This document shows positions 29,450 to 38,475 of a stretch of 64,000 nucleotides of DNA, in pieces. This DNA comes from CAZPXZ01 sp965221505 (GTDB taxonomy: Bacteria > Pseudomonadota > Alphaproteobacteria > Rhodobacterales > CAZPXZ01): assembly GCA_965221505.1 (NCBI GenBank), contig CBDCSI010000002.1, positions 1,240,001 to 1,304,000 of the forward strand. The letters are read 5' to 3'. The position numbers and the translations under genes are program-made. The notes under the pieces are model-generated. The model was given only the letters and a program-made list of their open reading frames with translations, was not told the DNA's origin and did not search any database. Each line of letters begins with the position of its first letter. Position 1 is the stretch's first letter.

Positions 29450-30511
29450 ATGACAATTCGAACCATGCTGGGAGGGGCGGTACTCGCGGCATTCATGGCC
29501 GCCGGCGTCGCGCAGGCCGCCGATTACACGATCAGGGCGACGGCCAATTCGAACGAAGCCGACGAGGACGCCGACGGCCTGAACGTGTTCAAGCAATACG
29601 TCGAGGCCGCGTCCAACGGCGCCATCGAGGTCGAAGTGTTCATCGGCACGCAACTTTGCGCCAACGGAACCGAATGCATGCAGGGCGTCGCCGACGGATC
29701 CATCGACATCTTCATCTCGACCTCCGGCGGCACCGCGGGTCTCTTCCCGTTCGTGCAGGTGCTGGATCTCCCGTATCTCATGGCCGACGACCGGGTCGCC
29801 GAAGGGGCGCTCGCCAACGGAAGCGGCTTCATCCGCACGCTGCAGTCGATGGTGCTCGACACGTCCGGCGGCGCGATCCGCCTAATGACCGTCGGCAACA
29901 CCGGCGGCTGGCGCAATTTCGCCAACACGCAGCGCCGGGTCCAGAATCCGGGCGACCTCTCCGGCCTCAAGATCCGCACCGTCGTCGCGGACCTGCCGCA
30001 GGAGCTGGTCAAGGCGCTGGGCGCCTCCCCGACCCCCATCCCGTGGCCCGAGCTGTTCACCTCCTTCCAGACCGGCGTGGTCGAGGGCTCGAAGAACGGC
30101 ATTACCGACATCATGAACATGAAGTTTCCGGATGCCGGCCTGAAATACGTCACCCTGGACGGACACGCCTATATGGGCGCACTGTGGTTCATGAACAACG
30201 ACAGCTTCATGTCCATGCCGGCCGACCTTCGCAAGGTGGTCGCCGACGGGTTCTACCAGCTGCAGCAGGCCACCTTCGCGTCGCCGAAGCGCAAGTCGAT
30301 CCAGGCGTATACCGACTTCGTCGCGGAGGGCGGCGACATCTACGTGCCGACTCCGGAAGAGAAGGCTGCCTTCGCAGAGGCGGCGGCGCCCGTCTACGAG
30401 TGGTTCAAGGCCAATATCGACGGCGGCGAGGAGATTTTCGACGCGCTGACCGCGACGGTCGCCGAAGTCGAAGCCGACCTGGCCGCGACCTACGAAGCGG
30501 ATCTCAACTGA
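29450..30511 (+). CDS. TRAP transporter substrate-binding protein (DctP type)
   Basis: 353 residues with a Sec signal peptide (LAAFMAAGVAQA, cleavage before ADYTIRA) and the DctP fold signature, including LSGLKIRTVVADLPQELVKALGA and WPELFTSFQTGVVEGSKNG. It captures the substrate in the periplasm for the permeases encoded just upstream. AAGGAGA is 5 bases before the ATG at 29450. The arginine in LKIRT is the usual carboxylate-binding residue. A strong hairpin follows the gene. Confidence 0.93.
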   Translation: MTIRTMLGGAVLAAFMAAGVAQAADYTIRATANSNEADEDADGLNVFKQYVEAASNGAIEVEVFIGTQLCANGTECMQGVADGSIDIFISTSGGTAGLFPFVQVLDLPYLMADDRVAEGALANGSGFIRTLQSMVLDTSGGAIRLMTVGNTGGWRNFANTQRRVQNPGDLSGLKIRTVVADLPQELVKALGASPTPIPWPELFTSFQTGVVEGSKNGITDIMNMKFPDAGLKYVTLDGHAYMGALWFMNNDSFMSMPADLRKVVADGFYQLQQATFASPKRKSIQAYTDFVAEGGDIYVPTPEEKAAFAEAAAPVYEWFKANIDGGEEIFDALTATVAEVEADLAATYEADLN

Positions 30512-30523
30512 CCGAACACCGTC

Positions 30524-30564
30524 CGTCGCCGGCGCGCCAGCAAACGTTCGGTGCGCCGGCGACG
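30524..30564. terminator. Hairpin terminator between convergent genes
   Basis: A 15-bp stem (CGTCGCCGGCGCGCC at 30524-30538 with its complement at 30550-30564, one G-T pair) and an 11-base loop lies between the TRAP binding protein gene and the convergent Sel1-type gene. It can form on both strands and so probably ends both transcripts; no strong U tract is visible. Confidence 0.7.
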
Positions 30565-30565
30565 A

Positions 30566-31141
30566 TCAGCGGAAGGGATAGAGCCAGACCCGGTAGTCGT
30601 CGATCAACAGATGGGCCTGCTCGATTTCCTCCGGCGTCATTTTCTTGACCACTTCTTCCTGACTGATCGCCGCGTCCGGGTCGCCGCCGATGGTGCTCAG
30701 GACGTACCAGGCATAGGCGCGGACCAGATCCGGAGCGGGCATGCCGCGTCCGATCTCGTAGTACCAGCCGACGCCCGACTGCGCTCCGGGATGCCCCTTC
30801 AGGGCGGAGCGCAGATACCAGTCGAACGCCCGGACATCGTCCCGCTCGACCCCGAGGCCGAGCGCGTACATCACGCCGATCAGCTCCTCCGCGTCCGCGT
30901 TGCCGGAGCGCGCGGCGGGCAGGAGCCGCTCCCGCGCCTCTACGAACGCGCCGTCCTCCATCAGCTGCCGCGCGTATTCGATGTCGGCCCGCGCGGGAGA
31001 CGCCGCGAGGATCGCCGCGAGCGCCAGCGCCGCGAGCGCGCCAGGCCGTCCCTTCGCAGCTTCTGCGCCGCACTCGCCATTGCCGCTGCGGGAGCCGGCG
31101 CAAGCGCGGAGACGCCGGTTCTCGACGAAAGCCATTTTCAT
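30566..31141 (-). CDS. Sel1-repeat (TPR-like) exported protein
   Basis: About 191 residues. Two Sel1-like repeats are clear (ADAEELIGVMYALGLGVERD and GAQSGVGWYYEIGRG), followed by AYAWYVLSTIGGDPDA. A hydrophobic stretch ending in ASPARA is a signal peptide, so it is probably periplasmic; Sel1 proteins generally act as protein-protein adaptors. The start is uncertain. The only ATG codons upstream of the signal sequence are at 31135, 31141 and 31150, with no good ribosome site, and they place the 5' end inside the start of the divergent peroxidase gene. Confidence 0.7.
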   Translation of the reverse strand: MKMAFVENRRLRACAGSRSGNGECGAEAAKGRPGALAALALAAILAASPARADIEYARQLMEDGAFVEARERLLPAARSGNADAEELIGVMYALGLGVERDDVRAFDWYLRSALKGHPGAQSGVGWYYEIGRGMPAPDLVRAYAWYVLSTIGGDPDAAISQEEVVKKMTPEEIEQAHLLIDDYRVWLYPFR

Positions 31142-32380
31142 CCGGTGCATCCCAAGGCCGTCGAAGCGGGACGGCTCCTCTTCTTCGATCCGATCCTGAG
31201 CGGAAACAAGAATATCGCCTGCGCCACCTGTCATCACCCCGAACTCGGAACCACGGACCGGCTGAGTCTCGGGCTCGGCGAGGGCGGCTCCGGGCTCGGG
31301 CCCGAGCGCGACGCCGGAGACGGTTTCGGCCGGGTGCGCAAGCGAATCCCGCGCAATTCGCCGGGCCTCTGGAACCTGGGCGCCCGCGAAATCCGCATCC
31401 TTCTCCACGACGGACGCGTATCGGTCTCCGACCTCCACGGCAACGGGTTCGACACGCCGGCCGCGGAGGACCTCCCGGACGGAATCGCGAACCTTCTCGC
31501 CGCCCAGGCCCTGCTGCCCCTGACCTCGGAGTTCGAGATGACGGGCCAGCGAGAGGACAACGAAGTCGCAAAGGCGTCCCGCAGACGGCTGGAGGAAGGC
31601 TGGGAGGCGATCGCGCACCGCGTGCGCACCGTCCCGGAATACGTCCGCTTGCTCGGCGAAGCGTATCCCGAGCTGACGGGCGGAACGCGGCTAGAAATCC
31701 GGCATGTCGTCAACGCGATCTCGGACTTCGTGAACTGGGAATTCCGCAGCTTCGACAGCCCCTACGACCGGTATCTCGCCGGGAACGACGACGCCCTCAC
31801 CGAATCCCAGGCCCGGGGCATGCGGCTCTTCTTCGGCAAGGCGGGCTGCAACGCCTGCCATTCCGGCCGGCTGCTGTCGGATCAGGAGTTCCATGCCCTC
31901 GCGCTGCCGCATCTCGGGCCGGGAAGAACCCGGCCCTTCGACCCGCACGCTCGCGACGTCGGGAGGATGGGCGAGAGCGACCGGATCGAGGACGCCTACC
32001 GGTTCCGGACCCCGATGCTGCGCAACGTGGCGCTGACGCCTCCCTACGGCCACAACGGCGCCTATCGCAGCCTGCACGGCATGGTGCGCCATCACCTCGC
32101 GCCGACCCGCGCACTCGACGCCTGGTCGCCGGAAGAGGCCACGTTGCCGCCAGCGGACCGGTTCGTCGCCACCGACTTCGTAGCCCTCGAAGACGAGCGG
32201 GAAATGGCGCGGTTGCGTTCGAGAGTCGACATTCGCCCGATTTCGCTCGAAGAGGCGGAGATCGACGATCTGGTCGCGTTCCTGCACGCCCTCACCGGCG
32301 AGGCCAGCGTTCGGGGAAGGCTCGGAATCCCGGACTCCGTGCCGAGCGGTTTGCCGGTCGACCGCGTGGAGAGTCCGTAG
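31043..32380 (+). CDS. Di-haem cytochrome c peroxidase / MauG-like protein (start uncertain)
   Basis: Two haem-binding CxxCH motifs are present (CATCH near the N-terminus and CNACH later) with the family's LLFFDPILSGN, NSPGLWNLG and PMLRNVALTPPYGHNGAY. It is probably a periplasmic peroxidase reducing hydrogen peroxide, or a MauG-like maturation enzyme. A signal peptide (LRSFCAALAIAAAGAG) is encoded from 31043, but no ATG, GTG or TTG occurs in frame between 30800 and 31145. The start is therefore unknown: a rare start codon, a frameshift near the 5' end, or a GTG at 31145 that would drop the signal peptide. It overlaps the divergent Sel1-type gene. Confidence 0.78.
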   Translation, partial: RPSLRSFCAALAIAAAGAGASAETPVLDESHFHPVHPKAVEAGRLLFFDPILSGNKNIACATCHHPELGTTDRLSLGLGEGGSGLGPERDAGDGFGRVRKRIPRNSPGLWNLGAREIRILLHDGRVSVSDLHGNGFDTPAAEDLPDGIANLLAAQALLPLTSEFEMTGQREDNEVAKASRRRLEEGWEAIAHRVRTVPEYVRLLGEAYPELTGGTRLEIRHVVNAISDFVNWEFRSFDSPYDRYLAGNDDALTESQARGMRLFFGKAGCNACHSGRLLSDQEFHALALPHLGPGRTRPFDPHARDVGRMGESDRIEDAYRFRTPMLRNVALTPPYGHNGAYRSLHGMVRHHLAPTRALDAWSPEEATLPPADRFVATDFVALEDEREMARLRSRVDIRPISLEEAEIDDLVAFLHALTGEASVRGRLGIPDSVPSGLPVDRVESP

Positions 32381-32651
32381 ATCCCGCCTTCGGCGGCGAC
32401 GCGCGTCGCATCCGGATCGCCTCTCGAGCCGCGACGCCGACGGCAGACGCCCCGGAAGCCCGGGTCTTCGATCGCCGCGTCCGCTCGCGCCGCAGACAAC
32501 GAAGCGTGCCGACCCGGCCTGGCCTGGGCGCGAGCCCGGCAGCCGCTCTCGCCGGAGGGATTCGTGATCGGGACCGTTCTCCGGTCTCGTTGCGACCCGC
32601 CGTCGGCAAGCGCCCGGCCTCCCGACCCCGGTCTACGGGGATCGGATCGCC

Positions 32652-33725
32652 CTATCCGAGCAACAGGACGGGCGCGTCCGGAGGAAAGAGAGCGGAGACC
32701 TCGTCCCCCGGCGACGGACACCCGTCGGCGTCCGGCAACACGGCGAACAGGGATCCGATCCCGGTCTCGATCGTCATCTCCACATGCCGCCCGACATAGG
32801 TGGCGCGCAACACACGGCCCGGAACGCTGTCGGGAGCGCCGGGCGTGCCCAGCCGGATGCGATTGGGGCGAATTGCCAGCTTCGCGGCGCCGGGCGCCAG
32901 ACCGCGGTCGGGCAACCGCAGCGACACTTCGCCCAGCCGGACGTTCGCAGTCCCGCCGGCGGAAGAGACGATCTCGCATTCCAGCACGTTCGCCTCGCCG
33001 ATGAAGTCCGCGACGAAGGCCGTATCGGGCGACTCGTACAATTCCCGCGGCTCTCCCTCCTGCGCGATCACGGCGTCGTTCATCACCACGATCCTGTCGG
33101 ACACCGCGAGGGCCTCCTCCTGGTCGTGGGTGACGTAGACCACGGTGAGGCCGAGACTCGTCTGGATCTCCCGAATCTCGTCCCGGACCCTGCGGCGCAG
33201 CCGGGCGTCGAGATTGGAGAGCGGCTCGTCGAACAGCAACACCTGCGGCTCCAGGACGATGGCCCTCGCCACCGCGACCCGCTGCTGCTGGCCGCCCGAC
33301 AACTCGCTCGGGAGCCGCGCGCCGTAGCCTTCCAGTCCGACCAGCGCCAGACCCGCCTGCACGCGCTCCGCGGTATCGGCCTTCGGAAGGCCGGAAAACC
33401 GCAGGCCGTATCCGACGTTCTCCTCTACCGTCATATGCGGAAACAACGCGTAGGACTGAAAGACCATCGACACGTCGCGGGCCGTCGCGGGCAGCAGCGT
33501 CACGTCCGCGTCGCCGATCCAGATGGAGCCGCTCGTCGCCGTCTCCAGTCCGGCGATCAGACGGAGGATGGTGGTCTTGCCGCAGCCGGAAGGCCCGAGC
33601 AGCGTCACCAGCGTGCCCGCCTCGACCTCGAGCGATACGTCGCGCACCGCGCGAACGCCGCCGGCGTAGACCTTGCTGACGCCCCGAAACCGCACCGACG
33701 CCGCGTTTGCCTGGAGCACGTTCAT
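32652..33725 (-). CDS. ABC transporter ATP-binding protein, iron(III)/polyamine type
   Basis: 357 residues: an ATPase domain with Walker A GPSGCGKTT, signature LSGGQQQR and Walker B LLFDEPLSNLD, then a C-terminal TOBE regulatory domain (about 270-357). It energises import by the permease encoded just upstream, which it overlaps by ATGA. Members of this class (FbpC, PotA) cannot be told apart by the ATPase alone; the binding protein points to iron(III). Confidence 0.92.
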   Translation of the reverse strand: MNVLQANAASVRFRGVSKVYAGGVRAVRDVSLEVEAGTLVTLLGPSGCGKTTILRLIAGLETATSGSIWIGDADVTLLPATARDVSMVFQSYALFPHMTVEENVGYGLRFSGLPKADTAERVQAGLALVGLEGYGARLPSELSGGQQQRVAVARAIVLEPQVLLFDEPLSNLDARLRRRVRDEIREIQTSLGLTVVYVTHDQEEALAVSDRIVVMNDAVIAQEGEPRELYESPDTAFVADFIGEANVLECEIVSSAGGTANVRLGEVSLRLPDRGLAPGAAKLAIRPNRIRLGTPGAPDSVPGRVLRATYVGRHVEMTIETGIGSLFAVLPDADGCPSPGDEVSALFPPDAPVLLLG

Positions 33726-35950
33726 GCCTCGACTCCCGCCCGCTCCGCTTCGGCCCGGCGCCGTCCCAGGCGCCGTTCGCCGACCAGGAGCTGGAAGCCG
33801 GCAACCGCGAACAGCATCACGACGATGAGAACCGTCGCGTAGGCGATGGCGAGGCCGTAGTCGTTGTTCTCGACCCGGCCGATGATGTAGGTCGTAGCCA
33901 TATCGTATTCCGCGCTGACCAGAAAGATGACGGCGCTGATGGCGGTCATCGCCCGAACGAAGCTGAACACCAGCGCCGCGAGAATCGCGGGGCGCAAGAG
34001 CGGCAGCACCACGTGACGGAACGTCGACCAGACGCTCGCGCCGAGCGTCATGGAGGATTCGTCGAGGCTCCGGTCGAGTTGCGACATCGCCGCCACGCCG
34101 GCGCGGATTCCGACCGGCATGTTCCGGAACACGAAACTGATCACCAGAATGGTCCCGGTTCCGGTCAGCTCGATCGGCGGCACGTTGAACGCCAGGATGT
34201 AGCTGACGCCGATCACCGTGCCCGGGATCGCAAAACTGAGCATCGCGCCGAACTCGAACGCGTCCTTGCCCGGAAACCGCTGCCGGACCAGCAGATAGGC
34301 CGTCACCAGTCCGACCGCCGCCGTCAACGGAGCGGAGACCGCGGCGACCTGCAGCGTCGTCAGAAAGCTGTCCCAGGCCGAGCCGGAGAGATGCAGGCCG
34401 TGCGGGGTGCGGTCGATGTCGAACGCGGTCAGGTAATGCTTGAACGTCAGGTCGTGGTTCACGCCCCACAGTTCCACGAAGCTGCCGAACACGATCATCG
34501 CGTAGACCGTAAGCGTGAACAGCGTCCAGATCGCGACGGTGGCGTATACCGGAATGCGAAGCCTGGCCGGCAGACGCGGATGCAGCCCGGCGTCGCCCTT
34601 GCCCGCGACCGTGGCGTAGGACTTTCGCCCGAGCCAGAAGCGCTGCAGGTAGAAGGCGATCAGGGTGAATCCGAGCAACACCAGCGCGAGGACGGCGGCC
34701 CGTCCCTCGTCGTATTGCGCGCCGACGATGGCGAAGAAGATCTCGGTCGAGAGAACGTCGAAGTTGCCGCCCAGCACCAGCGGGTTGCCGAAGTCCGCCA
34801 TGCTCTCGATGAAGCCCAGCAGAAACGCGTTGGCGAGGCCGGGCCGCATCAGGGGAAGCGAGACGGTCCGGAAGGTGCTCCAGCGGTCCGCCCGAAGGGT
34901 CTGGGCCGCCTCCTCCATGGACGGGCTGACGCCCTCCACGACGCCGATGAGAACCAGGAAGGCGATCGGCGTGAAGGCGAGCACCTGCGCGATCAGGATC
35001 CCCGGCATTCCGTACACCCAGCGGGTGGGAACGCCGCCGAAGAGATCGGCAACGAACTGGGTCACCGCCCCCGAGAGGCCGAAGAGGAGGATGATGGCGA
35101 GGCCGATCACGAAGGGCGGCGTGATGATCGGGAGCACCGTGAGCGCCTTCAGCCAGCCCACCCTGTGCAGGCCAGAGCGGGTCGCCACCAGCGCGAAGGC
35201 GAGGCCCAGAAGCGTGGTGAGGAGCCCGACGAGTACCGCAAGGGCGAGCGAGTTCCATGCCACGCCGCAACTTCCCTCGCCCACGAGGCAGGCGAGTCCC
35301 CAGATCTTGCGATCCGTCAGTTTTTCCCAGAAAACGCCGAGCGAATACACGCCTTCGTTGGTCTGGACCGCCTGCAGGAGCACGCGGGAGATCGGGAAGA
35401 AGATGAAGAGCGCAATGATGGCCACGACGAAGCCGATCGCGCCGACGACGAAGAGGTCGCCGCCGGCGCCCCGGCGAGAGGCGATCCCGTGGGTGAGAAG
35501 AAAGAGAAACGCCGCGGCGGTCAGGAGACCGCCGAATCCCATTCCGAATTGCCGGTCGTCAAGCTCGCCGAACGTCGCTTCGAGGGTCTCGAACTCCCAG
35601 CCGGCGAGTCCGATCGCAAATCCCTGCAGCAGCAGATAGGCGAGGCCGCCGCCGCCGGCCAGGATCAGGCTGACGGCGAGTCGCCAGCTCCCGCGCCGCG
35701 CGCCGAGGCTTCCGAGCCCGAGAAGCAGGAAGCCGAAGAGCGGCCAGAGCCAGGGCGACTCGCCCGCCAGGAGCAGAAAGAGCGCCGGCGCGACGGAAGG
35801 CTCGAACGGGTACCCCGACAGGAGCCACCCGAACCCGAACAGGCCCTCGTCGAGGATGTACCAGGGCAGCAGCGCGAGGCCGACGGCCCCCGCTGCCGTC
35901 CACCTCGCTACGTTCGGATCCAGCCAGTCGAAACGGGATTCCCGCGGCAC
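33722..35950 (-). CDS. ABC transporter permease, fused two-domain iron(III) type with N-terminal extension
   Basis: 742 residues. Two binding-protein-dependent transport domains each carry an EAA-like loop (for example EAAQTLRADRWSTFRTVSLP and SMTLGASVWSTFRHVVLP), as in FbpB-type permeases. About 190 extra N-terminal residues add roughly five to six membrane helices (LALLPWYILDEGLF to VVGAIGFVVAIIALFIFF), longer than the usual 500-550 residues. It forms the inner-membrane channel for the solute delivered by the protein at 35954-36982, which it follows by 3 bases. Confidence 0.9.
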   Translation of the reverse strand: MPRESRFDWLDPNVARWTAAGAVGLALLPWYILDEGLFGFGWLLSGYPFEPSVAPALFLLLAGESPWLWPLFGFLLLGLGSLGARRGSWRLAVSLILAGGGGLAYLLLQGFAIGLAGWEFETLEATFGELDDRQFGMGFGGLLTAAAFLFLLTHGIASRRGAGGDLFVVGAIGFVVAIIALFIFFPISRVLLQAVQTNEGVYSLGVFWEKLTDRKIWGLACLVGEGSCGVAWNSLALAVLVGLLTTLLGLAFALVATRSGLHRVGWLKALTVLPIITPPFVIGLAIILLFGLSGAVTQFVADLFGGVPTRWVYGMPGILIAQVLAFTPIAFLVLIGVVEGVSPSMEEAAQTLRADRWSTFRTVSLPLMRPGLANAFLLGFIESMADFGNPLVLGGNFDVLSTEIFFAIVGAQYDEGRAAVLALVLLGFTLIAFYLQRFWLGRKSYATVAGKGDAGLHPRLPARLRIPVYATVAIWTLFTLTVYAMIVFGSFVELWGVNHDLTFKHYLTAFDIDRTPHGLHLSGSAWDSFLTTLQVAAVSAPLTAAVGLVTAYLLVRQRFPGKDAFEFGAMLSFAIPGTVIGVSYILAFNVPPIELTGTGTILVISFVFRNMPVGIRAGVAAMSQLDRSLDESSMTLGASVWSTFRHVVLPLLRPAILAALVFSFVRAMTAISAVIFLVSAEYDMATTYIIGRVENNDYGLAIAYATVLIVVMLFAVAGFQLLVGERRLGRRRAEAERAGVEA

Positions 35951-35953
35951 GGT

Positions 35954-36982
35954 CTAGCGCGGAAGGGTCGAGACCTCTTCGTCCCACTTCTGCAGCAGGC
36001 GCTTGCGCTCGGCGCTCGAGCCGTATTTGCGGAAGTCGTAGTCGATCAGGCGAATGGTCGAGAGATCCGGCGCCATCGGCGAGGATTCCGCGCCCATGTT
36101 GGACATGACCTGAAACGCCTTCACCTCCAGCGCGAGCGACTGGACGTCTGCGCCCAGCACCCAGTCGTAGAACTTGCGGGCGTTGTCCGCGTTCCGGGCG
36201 CCCTTGACGATGGACATGGAGCCGATCTCGTATCCGGTACCCTCGCACGGGGCGACCGACTTGATCGGGAAGCCCGATACGGCCTGCTTGACCGCATCGT
36301 GCAGGAAGACGATCCCGATCGTGTTCTCGCCGCGGGCCGCGGCCTTGATCGGCGCCGAGCCGGACTTGGTGTACTGGTTGATGTTCGCGTGCAGGGCCTT
36401 CATGAACTCGAAGCCCTCGTCCTCCCCGAACAGCTGGACGATGGTCGCCAGGGTGGTGTACGCGGTGCCGGACGAGTTCGGGTTCGCCATCTGCACGTGG
36501 CCCTTGTAGACCGGATCGAGCAGGTCTTTCCAGCAAGAGGGCTCAGGCAGGCCGTTCGCCGCCAGGATCTCGGTGTTGTAGCCGTAGCCGAGCGCGCCGG
36601 AATAGATGCCGATGGTGCGGTCGCCGGCCGACTCCGCCTGGGCGACCGCCCAGGGATGCAACTCCGCCCGCATCGGCGACACGTAGGGTTCGGTAAGGCC
36701 TTCCTCCGCCGCCTGAAGATGCGGGTCGCCGGTGCCGCCCCACCAGACGTCGCCCTTCGGGTTGCGCGACTCCGCCCGGATCTGGGCGTAGGTTTCGCCG
36801 GAACTCTTCCGGGTCATGTTGACGTCGATGCCCGTCTCGGCCTCGAAACTGCGTGCGAGCAGCTGACACCAGTCCTCCTGGGCGCTGCAATACAGGGTCA
36901 ACTTGCCCTGCGCGACGGCTGGCGCCGCGGCGGCCGTCGCCAGGAGCAGCGCGCTCGCCAGACCTGCGAATCTCTTGATCAT
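35954..36982 (-). CDS. ABC transporter substrate-binding protein, iron(III)/family 1
   Basis: 342 residues with a signal peptide (LLLATAAAAPAVA) and the family 1 extracellular binding fold (KLTLYCSAQEDWCQLLARSFE, GDVWWGGTGDPHLQAAEEG, VQMANPNSSGTAYTTLATI). Closest in look to periplasmic iron(III) or related metal/organophosphonate carriers of the FbpA/AfuA group; the ligand is not certain. It is the first gene of the three-gene operon, read from a promoter in 36983-37218. Confidence 0.88.
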   Translation of the reverse strand: MIKRFAGLASALLLATAAAAPAVAQGKLTLYCSAQEDWCQLLARSFEAETGIDVNMTRKSSGETYAQIRAESRNPKGDVWWGGTGDPHLQAAEEGLTEPYVSPMRAELHPWAVAQAESAGDRTIGIYSGALGYGYNTEILAANGLPEPSCWKDLLDPVYKGHVQMANPNSSGTAYTTLATIVQLFGEDEGFEFMKALHANINQYTKSGSAPIKAAARGENTIGIVFLHDAVKQAVSGFPIKSVAPCEGTGYEIGSMSIVKGARNADNARKFYDWVLGADVQSLALEVKAFQVMSNMGAESSPMAPDLSTIRLIDYDFRKYGSSAERKRLLQKWDEEVSTLPR

Positions 36983-37218
36983 TCTCTTCCCTCCGTGATT
37001 GCGGCTCGCCGCGGACGCAGCGGCCCTTCGGACGTCGTGCCTCCACGGTGCGTTCCAGCGCCGTTCCGTGCGACGGTCCGGTCGTCAAGCTACCGCCCGG
37101 GGTGCCCCCTGTCCATTTGGAGCCGGCGCGCGAACTGCCGGAATCGCGCGTCCGTTCGACGGTTCGCCGCGCTTCCTTCCGGCGGCCGGAGAGGGGATGT
37201 CGCGACCGCTCGGGCGAA

Positions 37219-38229
37219 TTATCCCGCGGCGAACGCAGGCGTCGGCGTCGGCGGCGCCGTGCGGCGCATCTCGTTCTCGAACGCCTTGAGGCGCTTGTAG
37301 ACGGAGATCAGCTCCACGATCGTCCCCCAGCTGTAGACCAAGAACTGGAACGAGCTCTCGACGCGCCCGAACGCCCGGATGATCTGCTGCAGGACCCCCA
37401 GCGTGATCATGCCGCTCACGATAGTCGGCCCGAGCGCGACATAGGGAATCAGCACGCTGCACTGGAGGTAGGAAATGCGCGCGAAGCCGAAATAGAGATA
37501 GTGCAGATACAGCCGGAAGTAGTTCTTGCGCACGTTGCCGAACAACTCCTGCACGGTGACCGGGTCCGCCCGGTCCGGGAAGTCCTCGCCGTAGACCAGC
37601 TCTTTCCGGTATGCGGCCTCGACCAGCTGGTTGCGGAACTCGAGGCCCGGTAGCTTGATTCCGGCCAGCGCCAGAATGACCGTGCCGCCGGCGGCGGAAA
37701 TAATTGCGACGAAGACCAGGGCCTGGTCCACCTTGCCGATCCAGGGCAGCTCCTGCACGCTGCCGCTCAACCCCCAGAGCACCGGCAGGAACGCGATCAG
37801 CGTCATCACGGAGTCGATGAACGAGACGCCGAGGTTCTTCAGGATTCGGGCAAAGATCATCGTGTCTTCCTGGACCCGCTGCGCCGCTCCCTCGACATGT
37901 CGGATCCGCGGCCACGCGGCCATGTAGTAGTCGTTCATCGCGGTTCGCCAGCGAAACACGTAGTGATTGACGAAGAACCCCAGGATGGTGTGAATCACGA
38001 TGGCGGCCGCGGCGAATTGGCCGAAGGTGATCAGGTATCCGAAGAAGTCGCCCAGGGTGGTGTTCTCCGGTTCGGTGAGCGCAGCCTGGATGAAGTCGTA
38101 GAATTCGCCGAACCATTCGTTGATCCGGACGTCGATCTGGACGATCACCCAGTTCGCAACCAGGATCAGAGCGGACCCGAGAATGGACCAGTGCCACCAC
38201 CGCCGGTCTAGGAAGAAGGAACGGAACAT
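37219..38229 (-). CDS. SbmA/BacA-like peptide transporter
   Basis: 336 residues of the SbmA/BacA family: MFRSFFLDRRWWHWSILGSA start, FWRTAMNDYYMAAWPRIRHVEGAAQR-type central region, VGRVESSFQFLVYSWGTIVEL near the end, and about seven membrane helices. The family imports peptide antibiotics and similar compounds across the inner membrane using the proton gradient. In rhizobia, BacA supports survival inside hosts. The ATG at 38229 is chosen over 38283 because AGGAGA lies 8 bases upstream. It is shorter than E. coli SbmA (406 residues), with a trimmed N-terminus. It appears to be a single-gene unit. Confidence 0.87.
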   Translation of the reverse strand: MFRSFFLDRRWWHWSILGSALILVANWVIVQIDVRINEWFGEFYDFIQAALTEPENTTLGDFFGYLITFGQFAAAAIVIHTILGFFVNHYVFRWRTAMNDYYMAAWPRIRHVEGAAQRVQEDTMIFARILKNLGVSFIDSVMTLIAFLPVLWGLSGSVQELPWIGKVDQALVFVAIISAAGGTVILALAGIKLPGLEFRNQLVEAAYRKELVYGEDFPDRADPVTVQELFGNVRKNYFRLYLHYLYFGFARISYLQCSVLIPYVALGPTIVSGMITLGVLQQIIRAFGRVESSFQFLVYSWGTIVELISVYKRLKAFENEMRRTAPPTPTPAFAAG

Positions 38230-38475
38230 GAAAGATCTCCTGCCGTGGAATCCGGATCGCACGGTACGAATTGTCGCCCGCACCGCAGGATCCTGCCTGC
38301 GCTACCCCACAGGATGCCGGAATTCAATCCTCGGGCGCTCGAATTGAAACGAACGATCCGACGAAGCCGGATCGGGTCCCGGACCGCTTCCGGAGCGGAC
38401 CGGCCGGATACGCGAGAGACTGCGCGAGCGCGCCGGAGACACCGGCGAGAGGCCCGGCCGATCGCCGGCGCGACG

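Noticed and set aside
34000..37300. A 1,197-residue plus-strand open frame opposite the iron ABC transporter
   Set aside because: It is a long antisense shadow of three well-supported genes and has a random, Arg/Glu/Asp-rich composition.
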